A DNA stretch of 38,772 nucleotides from a virus. The notes under the pieces are model-generated. The model saw nothing but the letters and a program-made list of their open reading frames with translations. It was not told the origin of the DNA and did not search any database. The DNA lies in IMG/VR virus record IMGVR_UViG_3300028563_000040, positions 1 to 38,772 of that record. The stretch is one strand, 5' to 3'. Within the stretch, counting starts at the first letter, position 1. Each line of letters opens with the position of its first letter. The position numbers and the translations under genes were made by a program. Below are positions 25,387 through 32,729 of the stretch, one piece after another.

Positions 25387-25634
25387 CACTTCGGCTCTCC
25401 ATAAGGGTATTGAATGCCCAGCTTCTTAGCGGTTTTCTTTCCCTTCTCAGTCAAGGCAACGCAATCAAAGACCAGCCCAGCCCGCTTCAATTCGTCCAGT
25501 CTTTCTGAATGCTCCTCTTTAGGAAGATCCAGAAGACTCAAGCCGGATTTAAAAACACCGGGGTGTATGTGCCTGCTGCTGGTATAGCTGAGCATCCAGC
25601 AGAATGTCTTCAGTGATTCGGTTCTTCTAGTCAC
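25386..25634 (-). CDS. small protein, possibly winged-helix
   Basis: This 82-residue protein begins at a GTG that overlaps the upstream stop (GTGA). The segment from about 43 to 75, including LDELKRAGLVFDCVALTEKG, looks like the recognition helix and wing of a small winged-helix DNA-binding protein (LTEKGxxxA is frequent in such folds). It could be a regulator within the early block. The fold is an inference. Confidence 0.55.
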   Translation of the reverse strand: MTRRTESLKTFCWMLSYTSSRHIHPGVFKSGLSLLDLPKEEHSERLDELKRAGLVFDCVALTEKGKKTAKKLGIQYPYGEPK

Positions 25635-25843
25635 TCCGCTTCTCCTTCCTTGCCGATTTCCTCAAGCTCTTTGTCCATATTTTCCTTGAGTTGTTTAAGT
25701 GCAATATGCAGCAATTTGCACATTGATATGCCGTACTGTGCACTCAATTGTTTAAGCACATCGTGAGTTTCCCGCTTTATACGTACAAAGGTTTCCTTTG
25801 TCTTCTTGGCTTTCGCGTTCTCAATTTCGTCAAGGATGCTCAC
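25631..25843 (-). CDS. small protein, possibly ribbon-helix-helix
   Basis: This 70-residue protein has KETFVRIKRETHDVLKQLS (about 16-34) followed by a second helix YGISMCKLLHIALKQL, the strand-helix-helix pattern of ribbon-helix-helix DNA-binding proteins, with an acidic tail. It starts with GTG directly after GGGAGAGA, overlapping the stop of the 31-codon gene. No toxin partner is evident, so an antitoxin role is not supported. Confidence 0.6.
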   Translation of the reverse strand: MSILDEIENAKAKKTKETFVRIKRETHDVLKQLSAQYGISMCKLLHIALKQLKENMDKELEEIGKEGEAE

Positions 25844-25935
25844 TCTCTCCCTTCCGGTGGCTCTGCTTCAATTGTCGCCTTTGCTTTCAGTAGTCGCTCT
25901 TCGCTCATATCTGAAGCGTGGATTAGTTTGCTCAT
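25840..25935 (-). CDS. 31-residue coupled microprotein
   Basis: A very short gene fits exactly between two neighbours: its ATG overlaps the upstream ASCH gene stop (ATGA), and its TGA overlaps the next GTG start (GTGA). The product begins MSKLIHASDMSEERLLKAK and is charged and helical with a PPEGRE end. It may be a genuine peptide or a device that carries ribosomes across the junction. Confidence 0.45.
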   Translation of the reverse strand: MSKLIHASDMSEERLLKAKATIEAEPPEGRE

Positions 25936-26459
25936 GGTTTTATTCTCTCCATCATTGCCTGACCGAAGGCGCCCCTGGTCAGTTCTTCCAGATCAACTTC
26001 AAAGAATCCCTGACTGCCTTTGTACGGCACTGCAACATCGAAGCGGATCGGGTTCTCTAACTTCCAGCCAAACCGGCCATAGGCATAGTTGCCCCGGTTG
26101 AATTCCTTGTCATTGATCTTCTGGTTTGCGTGCAGCCAGTCTGTGCTCTGCACATCGACCAGATTGACCTGACCGATGATCGCGCCGAAGGGCATATTTT
26201 TGATCAGGCAATTGAGTGTCAGTCTCTCAAGCTCCACCGGCTCAAACATTCCTGGCACGCTAACTTCTTTGCGCCTGAAGCAATCAAGGTCTGCTTCAAA
26301 CAAGGTGCCGTAATGTCTCAGCTCTTCTTTGACCAGGCGCTTTGCCGCATGGATCAAGAGCGGGCCTCTGTAGGATGTATACCAGCTCCTGGTCTCATAC
26401 TCTTTGGCACCAAATACCACCAGCGATGCCCAGGGCTGCCACAGGCTAATGCACTTCAC
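25932..26459 (-). CDS. ASCH-domain protein
   Basis: This 175-residue protein starts with SLWQPWASLVVFGAKEYE (5-22) and ETRSWYTSYRGPLLIHAAK (22-40), the signature strand-helix and G-x-K-x-x-E-x-R element of ASCH domains, which belong to the PUA-like fold and bind RNA or modified nucleotides. It has GAIIGQVNLVDV in the middle, also typical. Phage ASCH proteins are often near nucleic-acid enzymes, as here next to a DnaQ-like exonuclease, with which it overlaps by 14 bases. The target is unknown. Confidence 0.85.
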   Translation of the reverse strand: MKCISLWQPWASLVVFGAKEYETRSWYTSYRGPLLIHAAKRLVKEELRHYGTLFEADLDCFRRKEVSVPGMFEPVELERLTLNCLIKNMPFGAIIGQVNLVDVQSTDWLHANQKINDKEFNRGNYAYGRFGWKLENPIRFDVAVPYKGSQGFFEVDLEELTRGAFGQAMMERIKP

Positions 26460-27024
26460 TCTTCATCCTCCTATACCTTCTTGCAATGTTGAACGTCTGT
26501 GTGATGTCTGAAAGCGCATTGTGTTGCCGCTTCCCGTGAATGCCCAGATAAGGGCCGACCAGCTCAAGCTTGTATCGGCTGATTGTGCCGTCTTCGTTCA
26601 CCCGCTCTGGCATGTTTGGCAGCATCTCTTTTGAATGCTTCATCACGCAGTATCCGGGCGTCTTCACGCAGAGCCGCTCATACAAACCGATAGCATTGAG
26701 CCGGGCGCAAATGATCCGAAGGTCATAAGCGGCATTGAATCCAGCGAAGATCAGATCGTCTTCATCCTCATAAGTAATACTGAAATCCAGCCATGCACTC
26801 AACACATTTTCTTCATTCGGTTCATTCTTCAGATGCTCGTGAGTCAGCCCGGTCAGGTTCTTCACATAGTCGGAGATCTCAACGTCTGGCGGCAGATAGA
26901 CATGAGAGTAAAAGACACCACGAACTTTCAGATTCAGGTCAGTCCTGATGCTGGCAAGTTGCGTGATCCTCACATCGCCTTCCAGCCCGGTGGTTTCTGT
27001 GTCGGTGAAAAGATACCCGCTCAT
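26446..27024 (-). CDS. DnaQ-like DEDDh 3'-5' exonuclease
   Basis: The 192-residue protein has all four DEDDh motifs: Asp8 and Glu10 in FTDTETTGL, Asp101 in FNAAYDLRI, and His168 with Asp173 in HNALSDI. It is a stand-alone exonuclease domain that could trim 3' ends, proofread or degrade host nucleic acid. No polymerase gene is in the window. The start follows a 4-base overlap with the upstream gene. Confidence 0.88.
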   Translation of the reverse strand: MSGYLFTDTETTGLEGDVRITQLASIRTDLNLKVRGVFYSHVYLPPDVEISDYVKNLTGLTHEHLKNEPNEENVLSAWLDFSITYEDEDDLIFAGFNAAYDLRIICARLNAIGLYERLCVKTPGYCVMKHSKEMLPNMPERVNEDGTISRYKLELVGPYLGIHGKRQHNALSDITQTFNIARRYRRMKSEVH

Positions 27025-27284
27025 AAAACTCCCTTGTCCCTTAGAAGTGCAATTCTGAAATCACTCAGCATGTTGTGCATTGTCAGGTCAGTGCGAGTGA
27101 AACAAGACTCCATCCGCAAAAATACTTCTAACACTGGTATCAGTGTGTGCTGATGTCTTCGCACCACTTCAGCCAACCTCCATGAGTTTTGTAGTTGCCG
27201 TGTAGCTTCTGACCACTCACGATCACCTGCACCCTTTGTGCAGAAGTGATGAGCGGCTTCTTCAAACGTCATCATCTTTGGCAT
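27021..27284 (-). CDS. unknown helical protein
   Basis: This 87-residue protein is predicted to be mainly helical (MMTFEEAAHHF, later VVRRHQHTLIPVLEVFLRM), with basic and His-rich patches. No family is recognised. Both ends overlap neighbours by one to four bases, so it belongs to the coupled early operon. Confidence 0.55.
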   Translation of the reverse strand: MPKMMTFEEAAHHFCTKGAGDREWSEATRQLQNSWRLAEVVRRHQHTLIPVLEVFLRMESCFTRTDLTMHNMLSDFRIALLRDKGVL

Positions 27285-27676
27285 TATTCTGAAACCTCGA
27301 TTGGTCCTGATGGGTTGACCGTCTTGATTGAGAGCGTCACTTTGCCGTCAATGCACTTCCCTTCACCAAAGGCGATATAGCGAAGTTGCTCTTGGAAGTG
27401 CCTGAATTCTTCTTCAGTCACGTACAGCACCCGGCTGGGGTGCACATGTGGATTGACTTTGAAAAACTCTTCCTTGGTGATCTTCTCTGGATTCAGAAAC
27501 ATCATGGGCTGCCGCACTTCACCGGCACCGAAGCTGGCATCAAAGTCACAGTACCAATACTCTTCTTCCTTCTTTGTGAAGCCAGAGAGTAAGCCGGTTA
27601 TGTCGTCTTTCTCTTGCTTCGGATCGAAGAACAGATCAAAAGTCAGAGGCACAGTCTTCTTCTTAGATGACATCAC
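27284..27676 (-). CDS. early protein with a tail-tube-like segment
   Basis: This 130-residue protein begins MMSSKKKTVP. Residues 10-41 align with residues 65-97 of the tail tube protein: PLTFDLFFDP against PVTFDLYFEP, then DDITGLLSGF against DEITGLISDF, then a Trp at the same spacing; about 15 of 33 positions agree with one gap. Later, GKVT recurs at residues 111-114 of both. The middle (about 45-105) is unlike the tube and charged. It may be a tube-derived protein reused as an inhibitor, adaptor or decoy, or a recombinant fragment. It overlaps the next upstream gene by 14 bases, and the minus-strand operon context supports expression. Confidence 0.7.
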   Translation of the reverse strand: MMSSKKKTVPLTFDLFFDPKQEKDDITGLLSGFTKKEEEYWYCDFDASFGAGEVRQPMMFLNPEKITKEEFFKVNPHVHPSRVLYVTEEEFRHFQEQLRYIAFGEGKCIDGKVTLSIKTVNPSGPIEVSE

Positions 27677-27977
27677 TGTTTACCTCTGGGTGATGCTTCT
27701 GCCACTCCTCAATAATTCGCGCCTTCGTTGCATCATTGAGCGGTTCAGAAGTCACAGTCATTGCCACGATCTCACCCTTCTCATTCAGAACAGGCACGGT
27801 GAAGATCTCACCCTTCGGCGGTCTGTAATCGCACATCTTGCGAATACTGAAAGGGCACGTTGCAGAGTACCGATTGATCACAGCACCACAGAAGAAGCCC
27901 GTGGTGTGCGATCCGTCAAGCTCTCCATAGTTGTATTTTTCATCTGCTTTGCATTCTGGGCAGCTTGCTTTAGTCAT
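27663..27977 (-). CDS. Cys-rich putative zinc-binding protein
   Basis: This 104-residue protein has CPEC at 6-9, then Cys at 30, 41 and 49, enough for one zinc-ribbon-like site, followed by a beta-rich VPVLNEKGEIVAMTV and a helical tail. Phage proteins that start MTKASCPECK-like are often small restriction-alleviation-type (Lar-like) zinc proteins, but the match here is too weak to name. It shares one base with the next upstream gene. Confidence 0.6.
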   Translation of the reverse strand: MTKASCPECKADEKYNYGELDGSHTTGFFCGAVINRYSATCPFSIRKMCDYRPPKGEIFTVPVLNEKGEIVAMTVTSEPLNDATKARIIEEWQKHHPEVNSDVI

Positions 27978-28693
27978 CAGTCTTCCCCGCTAACGTATTC
28001 GGCAGCACCAGGCAATTGACCTGTGCAAGACTTGCAGACTTCATCCGCACTGCCAGCGCCTTTCAGCTCATAGCCTTCATCGTATGAGACGGTACGATTG
28101 CAGCCCCAGCACACGAAGGCATCGCCGTTAAATAGCTGCTGCTTCATTGGTATGCGCTCTGATACCAGATCACCCATGAATGCAGTCAGCTTGCTCAGCC
28201 TTGTCTCAAGCTCTCTGATGATCCCTTCCAGCAATGGCCGCTTCTTCTTCGCAAGCGGGCCGATCAGCTCTTTGCTCTCCAGAAACTTCTTGCACATTGC
28301 AAGCTCTTCGCTCAGTGCAACTGATGAATCGACCGGCCGATCCCATTTGTATTTGTGCTCGATCCACTCCAGCACAGTGGCATCTAGTGGCACGTTATCA
28401 CCGTCCAGTTTGAAGTAAGTCACAGCATCTGCAACCCTGATGGCCAATTCTGAGCGGTCGCAAAAGAACTTCGCCTTAGCACCACCGAAGCCATGATCCA
28501 GATCGTCATATGCTTTCTGGAGCTTCGTCAGCGTCTCTTCTGTCGGTGCCTCCTGGTGAGCATCGTTAGCCTTCTTGAAGTCTCTAACCAGGTCATGCCA
28601 GACGCCACACCTTGCCACATATTCATCAACGCAGTGGTGCGCATTGGGAGGGTCAAACTTCTCCCTGCAAAAATCACATCTTCCTTCAGTCAA
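27977..28693 (-). CDS. protein with N- and C-terminal zinc motifs
   Basis: This 238-residue protein carries CDFC (6-9) with HHC at 19-21 near the start, and CWGC and CKSC near the end (about residues 194-222), flanking a long helical, partly coiled-coil middle (about 35-180). Two terminal zinc knuckles joined by helices suggest a nucleic-acid or protein-binding scaffold. No known family is recognised. It overlaps the upstream gene by 8 bases. Confidence 0.62.
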   Translation of the reverse strand: MTEGRCDFCREKFDPPNAHHCVDEYVARCGVWHDLVRDFKKANDAHQEAPTEETLTKLQKAYDDLDHGFGGAKAKFFCDRSELAIRVADAVTYFKLDGDNVPLDATVLEWIEHKYKWDRPVDSSVALSEELAMCKKFLESKELIGPLAKKKRPLLEGIIRELETRLSKLTAFMGDLVSERIPMKQQLFNGDAFVCWGCNRTVSYDEGYELKGAGSADEVCKSCTGQLPGAAEYVSGED

Positions 28694-29213
28694 GTGAACT
28701 CCTCCCCTTATTGAACAGGCTCGGCCTGTGTTCGTTCTGTCTCACTACCTCTTCTATCTGTGGCCTCACCCTGGCACGCCATTGCAAGAACACGTTTCTC
28801 TGTGGACCGCCCAGGGAGATCAGATCGAGACCTTTCAAGATCTCCCTGGTCCGGTTCCTTCTTTCTGCCATCACATACGCTCTGATGATTCGAGCACATC
28901 GGTCAGCTTGCTGGTATTGGCAAACAAGCTCACCGAATTCCTTTACCTCGCCGTCTTTCTCAAGCGGCTCTAAAGCGTAGAAGTGATCCAGAAACCACTG
29001 CTTGAAGTTCTGAGCAACAACATGCTGGGGCCAGCAGAAGACACAGGTGGCATTCACCACCGGGAAGCGCTCAGAATCAACATACCTCTCACAGTGCTGG
29101 CACCGGATCAGGTTGCTGTCTTCTTCTGCCCGCTTCTTCTTTTTCTTCTTTTTGCCTTTGTTTGCAAGCCGCTTGAACTCTCTTGTGAGTTTAAACAGGT
29201 GCAATTGCTTCAT
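28686..29213 (-). CDS. zinc-ribbon protein with poly-lysine tract
   Basis: The 175-residue product has seven consecutive lysines at about 21-27, then CQHC (38-41) and CVFC (57-60), a compact four-Cys zinc site. The remainder is helical with many Arg residues. The lysine run is encoded by AAG/AAA repeats, where slippage is possible. It overlaps the ribbon-helix-helix gene by 4 bases (ATGA). Function is unknown; nucleic-acid binding is likely. Confidence 0.6.
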   Translation of the reverse strand: MKQLHLFKLTREFKRLANKGKKKKKKKRAEEDSNLIRCQHCERYVDSERFPVVNATCVFCWPQHVVAQNFKQWFLDHFYALEPLEKDGEVKEFGELVCQYQQADRCARIIRAYVMAERRNRTREILKGLDLISLGGPQRNVFLQWRARVRPQIEEVVRQNEHRPSLFNKGRSSLD

Positions 29214-29425
29214 GAGAGTGTTGGTGTGTATGGTTCCGAAGGGTCTCTGACTTCCATTGTTTGCACTGCCAGATGTGCAGCGCCTTGCTGCCGCCTGAAG
29301 TTGTCTAGGTAACGTCTGAGAGCTTCCCTTATCAGATCGCTTCTGGTGCGGTGCTCGTGCTGGGCAATAAAGTCAACTTGCTCAAGCATTGCCGGTGGCA
29401 GCGCGATCAGTACTTTCTTAGGCAT
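29210..29425 (-). CDS. ribbon-helix-helix transcription regulator
   Basis: This 71-residue protein has the classic CopG/MetJ-type layout: a short strand KKVLIALPPAM, helix 1 (LEQVDFIAQHE), RTRSDLIREALRRYL as the second helix (about 26-40), and a short tail. It should bind an operator as a dimer of dimers. GGAG precedes the ATG. It lies just after dnaB, so it may control the early operon. Targets are unknown. Confidence 0.83.
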   Translation of the reverse strand: MPKKVLIALPPAMLEQVDFIAQHEHRTRSDLIREALRRYLDNFRRQQGAAHLAVQTMEVRDPSEPYTPTLS

Positions 29426-29446
29426 TTGTATAACTCCAAAAGGTAA

Positions 29447-31069
29447 TTAGTCTTGATAGAAGGCGGCCAGATCATCGACTTGTGTTAACGCCCTGGTCGC
29501 TTTCATTGATTCCCATTGATCACTAAGTGCTGACCAGTTTCTGACGTGCAGCTGGTCCGATTTTGAATCTCCTTTATGTTCGTCAAGCACTGCTTGCAGT
29601 TGTGTTTCTACGAAGTTCGTTCCTCCTTGCTGTTCCCAGCGGTTTAGTGTCTCCTCTATAGTTGATCTGTGAAGCAGCTCTGGCAGCGCTTCCTGTGCAT
29701 CAGATTTCAGCATCTTCATCTGCTCGCCCTGCCCCTTGCTGGTGAATTGCTGAGCAGTGGCATTAAACATCGTCCAGATCTTGCCCGTCTCACCGTCTCT
29801 ATTTTTGGCAATGATGATCTCTGCTTCGCCCTTGTAGATTGATTCTTTCGGGTTGTAGTACTCATCCCGGTACATCATCAGGACAATGGAAGCGTCTTGC
29901 TCCAGGCTGCCTGACTCTCTGATGTCTGAAAGTTGCGGGTGCTTGTCCTGCCGTGCTTCAACTGCCCTGGACAACTGGCAGAGCACTCCAACAGGTATGC
30001 CGTACTTAGCAGCAGCCTTCTTGATGGTCCTGGAGATCTCGCTTACTTCCAGCTCTCTGGTGGCAACCTTCCCCTTCCCTTGCAGCAGACCGATGTGATC
30101 GACATAGACGGCATTAGGCATCACGCCCCGGATCTTCATGTCTTCGATTACTGCCACCACATCGTCACCAGTGGTGATGCCAGCCCGCTGATCCACAATG
30201 TGAATAGGCAACTGATTCAGGATTGCTGAAGCCTTATTCAGATCATCGAGATCCCAGCTGTTGAACTTGCCGCTCTTGAACTTCGTTGCATCCAGCCCAG
30301 AGATGCAAGCCAAAAGCCGGTTAGTCAGATCCTCTTCGTACATCTCCAGAGAGACGATCAGTATTCTCTGCTCGTAAAGCTTCGCCTGGGCAAGTGCAAT
30401 ATTGAGCATTAGAGCAGTCTTGCCCATACCCGGCCGACCTGCAATGATATTCAGCTCTCCACCGTTGAAGCCAAAGAGCTTTTCGTCAAGGTCATATATT
30501 CCGCTAGGTATGCCGGTCACGGCGCCACCATTCATCATGATCCGATCCAGTTTTTCCCTTGCTGTGACAACGATCTCAGAGACCGATCGCGCACCACGTC
30601 TAGTGCTGTCATCGTCAATTCTTGTGCTCTCTCTGATGAGATTCGATAAGAGATCTTGTAAGTCTTCATTCTCATAAGCTTCTCTGTTTGTGTGCTTCGT
30701 GATTCCGATCAGTTTTCGGCGGTTAGCATCCCGCTTGATCTGTGTGGCGTAATAGCCAGCGTTATCTATTGAAACGGTGGAGCTTTCCAGCTCTGATAGA
30801 TAAGGTCTGTCTCCAGCTTGCTTGAGCTTCTTCAGCTCTTTCAGCTTCTCTGCCACCGTCAGGGTGTCGATGGGTTTAAGGGATTCCCAGAGGTCTAAAA
30901 TTGCTGACCAGACTAATTGGTGCTGCTTAACGTAGAAGTCAGATGGCTGGAGTTTCTTGCCGGTATCGAGGAGTGATCGGTTAGCTACAAGAGCCGCACC
31001 AATGACCGCCTGTTCTGCCTGCAATGAATGCGGTGGCAGCTGAATGTCTTCCTCTTCGTGTTCCGGCAT
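29447..31069 (-). CDS. dnaB: replicative DNA helicase DnaB
   Basis: This 540-residue protein is a hexameric helicase that should unwind phage DNA at the fork. It starts with the DnaB N-terminal segment PPHSLQAEQAVIGAAL, followed by a linker and the RecA-like core: GRPGMGKT Walker A at about residues 211-218, VYVDHIGLL Walker B, and LSDIRESGSLEQDASIVLM. A C-terminal extension of about 80 residues (RSTIEETLNRWEQQ...) goes beyond usual DnaB. A TTG at 31087 would add six residues; the ATG is chosen because the upstream stop lies between them. No helicase loader or primase is recognised in the window. Confidence 0.93.
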   Translation of the reverse strand: MPEHEEEDIQLPPHSLQAEQAVIGAALVANRSLLDTGKKLQPSDFYVKQHQLVWSAILDLWESLKPIDTLTVAEKLKELKKLKQAGDRPYLSELESSTVSIDNAGYYATQIKRDANRRKLIGITKHTNREAYENEDLQDLLSNLIRESTRIDDDSTRRGARSVSEIVVTAREKLDRIMMNGGAVTGIPSGIYDLDEKLFGFNGGELNIIAGRPGMGKTALMLNIALAQAKLYEQRILIVSLEMYEEDLTNRLLACISGLDATKFKSGKFNSWDLDDLNKASAILNQLPIHIVDQRAGITTGDDVVAVIEDMKIRGVMPNAVYVDHIGLLQGKGKVATRELEVSEISRTIKKAAAKYGIPVGVLCQLSRAVEARQDKHPQLSDIRESGSLEQDASIVLMMYRDEYYNPKESIYKGEAEIIIAKNRDGETGKIWTMFNATAQQFTSKGQGEQMKMLKSDAQEALPELLHRSTIEETLNRWEQQGGTNFVETQLQAVLDEHKGDSKSDQLHVRNWSALSDQWESMKATRALTQVDDLAAFYQD

Positions 31070-31076
31070 GTTTCCA

Positions 31077-31430
31077 TCATTCGCCAAAGACTAAAAAATA
31101 CCTTCCGCCTTCACCGTCTCCAGGGTCTTCATACTTGGCTCGGCACTTCCATTTGTTCTGTTTGTAGAGGGTGCATACCTCTTCAATGGCTGCCTTCTTC
31201 ATGTATTTGCAGCTCACCCAGACTGTCTTGCCGGGCTTGCCGTCCCAGTTCTCTCCCAGGGCTTTCTCACACTTCAGATAGAGCTTCTCTGTGTCTTCTT
31301 CGATCCGCTTCTGTTCTGCTGCCGCCTTCTCTGCATCAGAAAGCGCTTTAGCTGCTGCTTTCTCTGCTGCCTTTGCGGCTTTCATTTCCGGTGAGTTGTT
31401 TTTCTTTGCTGTCTCTTCTGGGGTGAGCAT
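31077..31430 (-). CDS. Ala/Lys-rich helical protein
   Basis: This 117-residue protein has an N-terminal charged helix of Ala, Lys and Glu (about 5-50) and a C-terminal part with three Cys (LKCEKAL, WVSCKYM, KWKCRAKY) and a GGRYFLVFGE end. It lies directly upstream of dnaB, a place where helicase loaders or replication accessory proteins occur, but I see no ATPase motif. GAGG is 4 bases before the ATG. Confidence 0.58.
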   Translation of the reverse strand: MLTPEETAKKNNSPEMKAAKAAEKAAAKALSDAEKAAAEQKRIEEDTEKLYLKCEKALGENWDGKPGKTVWVSCKYMKKAAIEEVCTLYKQNKWKCRAKYEDPGDGEGGRYFLVFGE

Positions 31431-31436
31431 CAATCC

Positions 31437-31715
31437 TCACAGTTCAATTGTCTTGCCGGTCACTTCTTTATGCTTCTCCAGAATCATTTCCCAGGGAATA
31501 AGCTTGACTCCGCACGGTGGCCAAAAGATGACCATTCCCGCTGGTGAGAACAGGATCACTAGATTCTGTTTGTCCAGCTCCGCCTTGATGCTCGCTGCCG
31601 TCACATCTGTCAGGTGCCTGACGCCCGACTCTGCCGCCTTTGGCAAACTGCTTGCAAAAGCAGGAGCTAAGCCGACTATCAGCACAGCAAGCGCTGTGAG
31701 TGTTTTCTTCAACAT
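31437..31715 (-). CDS. small secreted protein with signal peptide
   Basis: From the ATG at 31715 the product is 92 residues and starts with a good signal peptide (LKKTLTALAVLIVGLAPAFA, cleavage after residue 21). The mature part includes LVILFSPAGMVIFWPP and ends TGKTIEL. A longer in-frame form from 31754 would put a hydrophilic extension before the signal and is less likely. GGAG lies 10 bases upstream. It overlaps the preceding gene frame for 248 bases. No family is recognised. Confidence 0.6.
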   Translation of the reverse strand: MLKKTLTALAVLIVGLAPAFASSLPKAAESGVRHLTDVTAASIKAELDKQNLVILFSPAGMVIFWPPCGVKLIPWEMILEKHKEVTGKTIEL

Positions 31716-31980
31716 CTTCTTCAATCTCCAAAAGGTAAATCTGATTGGTGGCATATCTGGTGATAGCCATCAGTTGCCGGGCTCTCTTCTGTCTCATCGA
31801 TCTTTCTTGCTCAAGCTGCTGCTTCAGCTCTGCAATCTTTTCATTCAGCTCATGCACGGTCACATGAAGCTCTTGATCCATAATGCAATCGCGCCCAGCG
31901 TGCACAAAGTGAATGACACCTGCTGTGTGATTGTCGAATTGGCGCGTGTATGACTCTCCACACGCTGGGCACTTTCGCAT
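31468..31980 (-). CDS. zinc-knuckle and coiled-coil protein with long overlap
   Basis: This open frame of 170 codons starts MRKCPACGESY (Cys4, Cys7) with His and Cys residues up to residue 32, then a coiled coil (about 38-66). The first 95 residues look real. The last 80 or so, read over the secreted-protein gene, are compositionally unlike coding sequence (Ser, Gly, Cys-rich). The tail is probably unselected, or the real product may end by a frameshift near 31720. AGAGAGAAAG precedes the ATG. Confidence 0.5.
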   Translation of the reverse strand: MRKCPACGESYTRQFDNHTAGVIHFVHAGRDCIMDQELHVTVHELNEKIAELKQQLEQERSMRQKRARQLMAITRYATNQIYLLEIEEDVEENTHSACCADSRLSSCFCKQFAKGGRVGRQAPDRCDGSEHQGGAGQTESSDPVLTSGNGHLLATVRSQAYSLGNDSGEA

Positions 31981-32012
31981 TGTTTGCTTTCTCTCTTTTC
32001 GTGTAAGGCTGT

Positions 32013-32729
32013 CTACTTCTTCTTAGCTTTTGCAGCGGGCTTCTTGGTCGTCGCTGCTTTCTTCGGCTTGGCCGGCTTCTTATCCGGCGCGGTGCCTTCC
32101 GATGGTGGCAAGGTCTCTACTTTGTCGATTGCTGCCGGTTCGTCTTTGAAGGCTGACAGATCGTCTTCTTCCGGCTTGAGATAGCTGTCTTCCCTGGGCG
32201 TCTGATCTTCTTCAGTCACAAAGAACGGATCGGTCCTGGTCTTCACCTTGCCGGCCTTCTTGCCTTTGCTCTTTGCCTCTTTCACGGTTTCTTCCATTCC
32301 TGGAAAAACACCTTGAGACTTCTCAGCAACTTCTCTGACATGTTCGTCTTCCACTTTCTTGGCTTCGGCTTCTTGTGCTGCTGCACGGTCAGCTTCCTTG
32401 TCCAAAGTTTGCTGATTCTCTGCCGACAAATGCGGGCGGGCCATCCTGCCGTAAGCGTCAATCCTGTCGTCAATGTCTTTGATGCTCGGATTAGCAGTGC
32501 CTTCGATGGAGAACTGATCCACGACTGCCAATCTCAGGGAAGCCATGATCCAATCTATGTCTGCATCACAACCCTGAACTTCCTCATTGAATTCTTTCTT
32601 TAGTGCAGTGCGCTTGCTTTTAAACTCAGAATCGTCAATGTCTATTTCCGGTGCGTCTTCGTGCAGTGCTCTAAATTTACGGCGGGCGCTCTTTCGCTTC
32701 GCCTGCCTTCCTTGAATCTCGATGATCAT
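32013..32729 (-). CDS. protein with histone-H1-like basic tail
   Basis: This 238-residue protein has a charged helical first half with a GCDADIDWIMASLRLAVVDQF core (about 53-73), an acidic middle, and a C-terminal tail of about 30 residues made of Lys, Pro and Ala (KKPAKPKKAATTKKPAAKAK) like histone H1 or HctB tails. It stands next to the RuvC-like gene. Binding to DNA, possibly with replication or recombination proteins, is the likely role. No enzyme motif is seen. Confidence 0.62.
   Translation of the reverse strand: MIIEIQGRQAKRKSARRKFRALHEDAPEIDIDDSEFKSKRTALKKEFNEEVQGCDADIDWIMASLRLAVVDQFSIEGTANPSIKDIDDRIDAYGRMARPHLSAENQQTLDKEADRAAAQEAEAKKVEDEHVREVAEKSQGVFPGMEETVKEAKSKGKKAGKVKTRTDPFFVTEEDQTPREDSYLKPEEDDLSAFKDEPAAIDKVETLPPSEGTAPDKKPAKPKKAATTKKPAAKAKKK

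Noticed and set aside
24946-25404. 152-codon plus-strand ORF
   Set aside because: It crosses two well-supported minus-strand genes; the FFFFFS run is the reverse of their Glu-rich codons.
25631-25843. toxin-antitoxin module with the ribbon-helix-helix-like protein
   Set aside because: No adjacent product has a toxin-like fold or motif; neighbours are an ASCH protein and a winged-helix-like protein.
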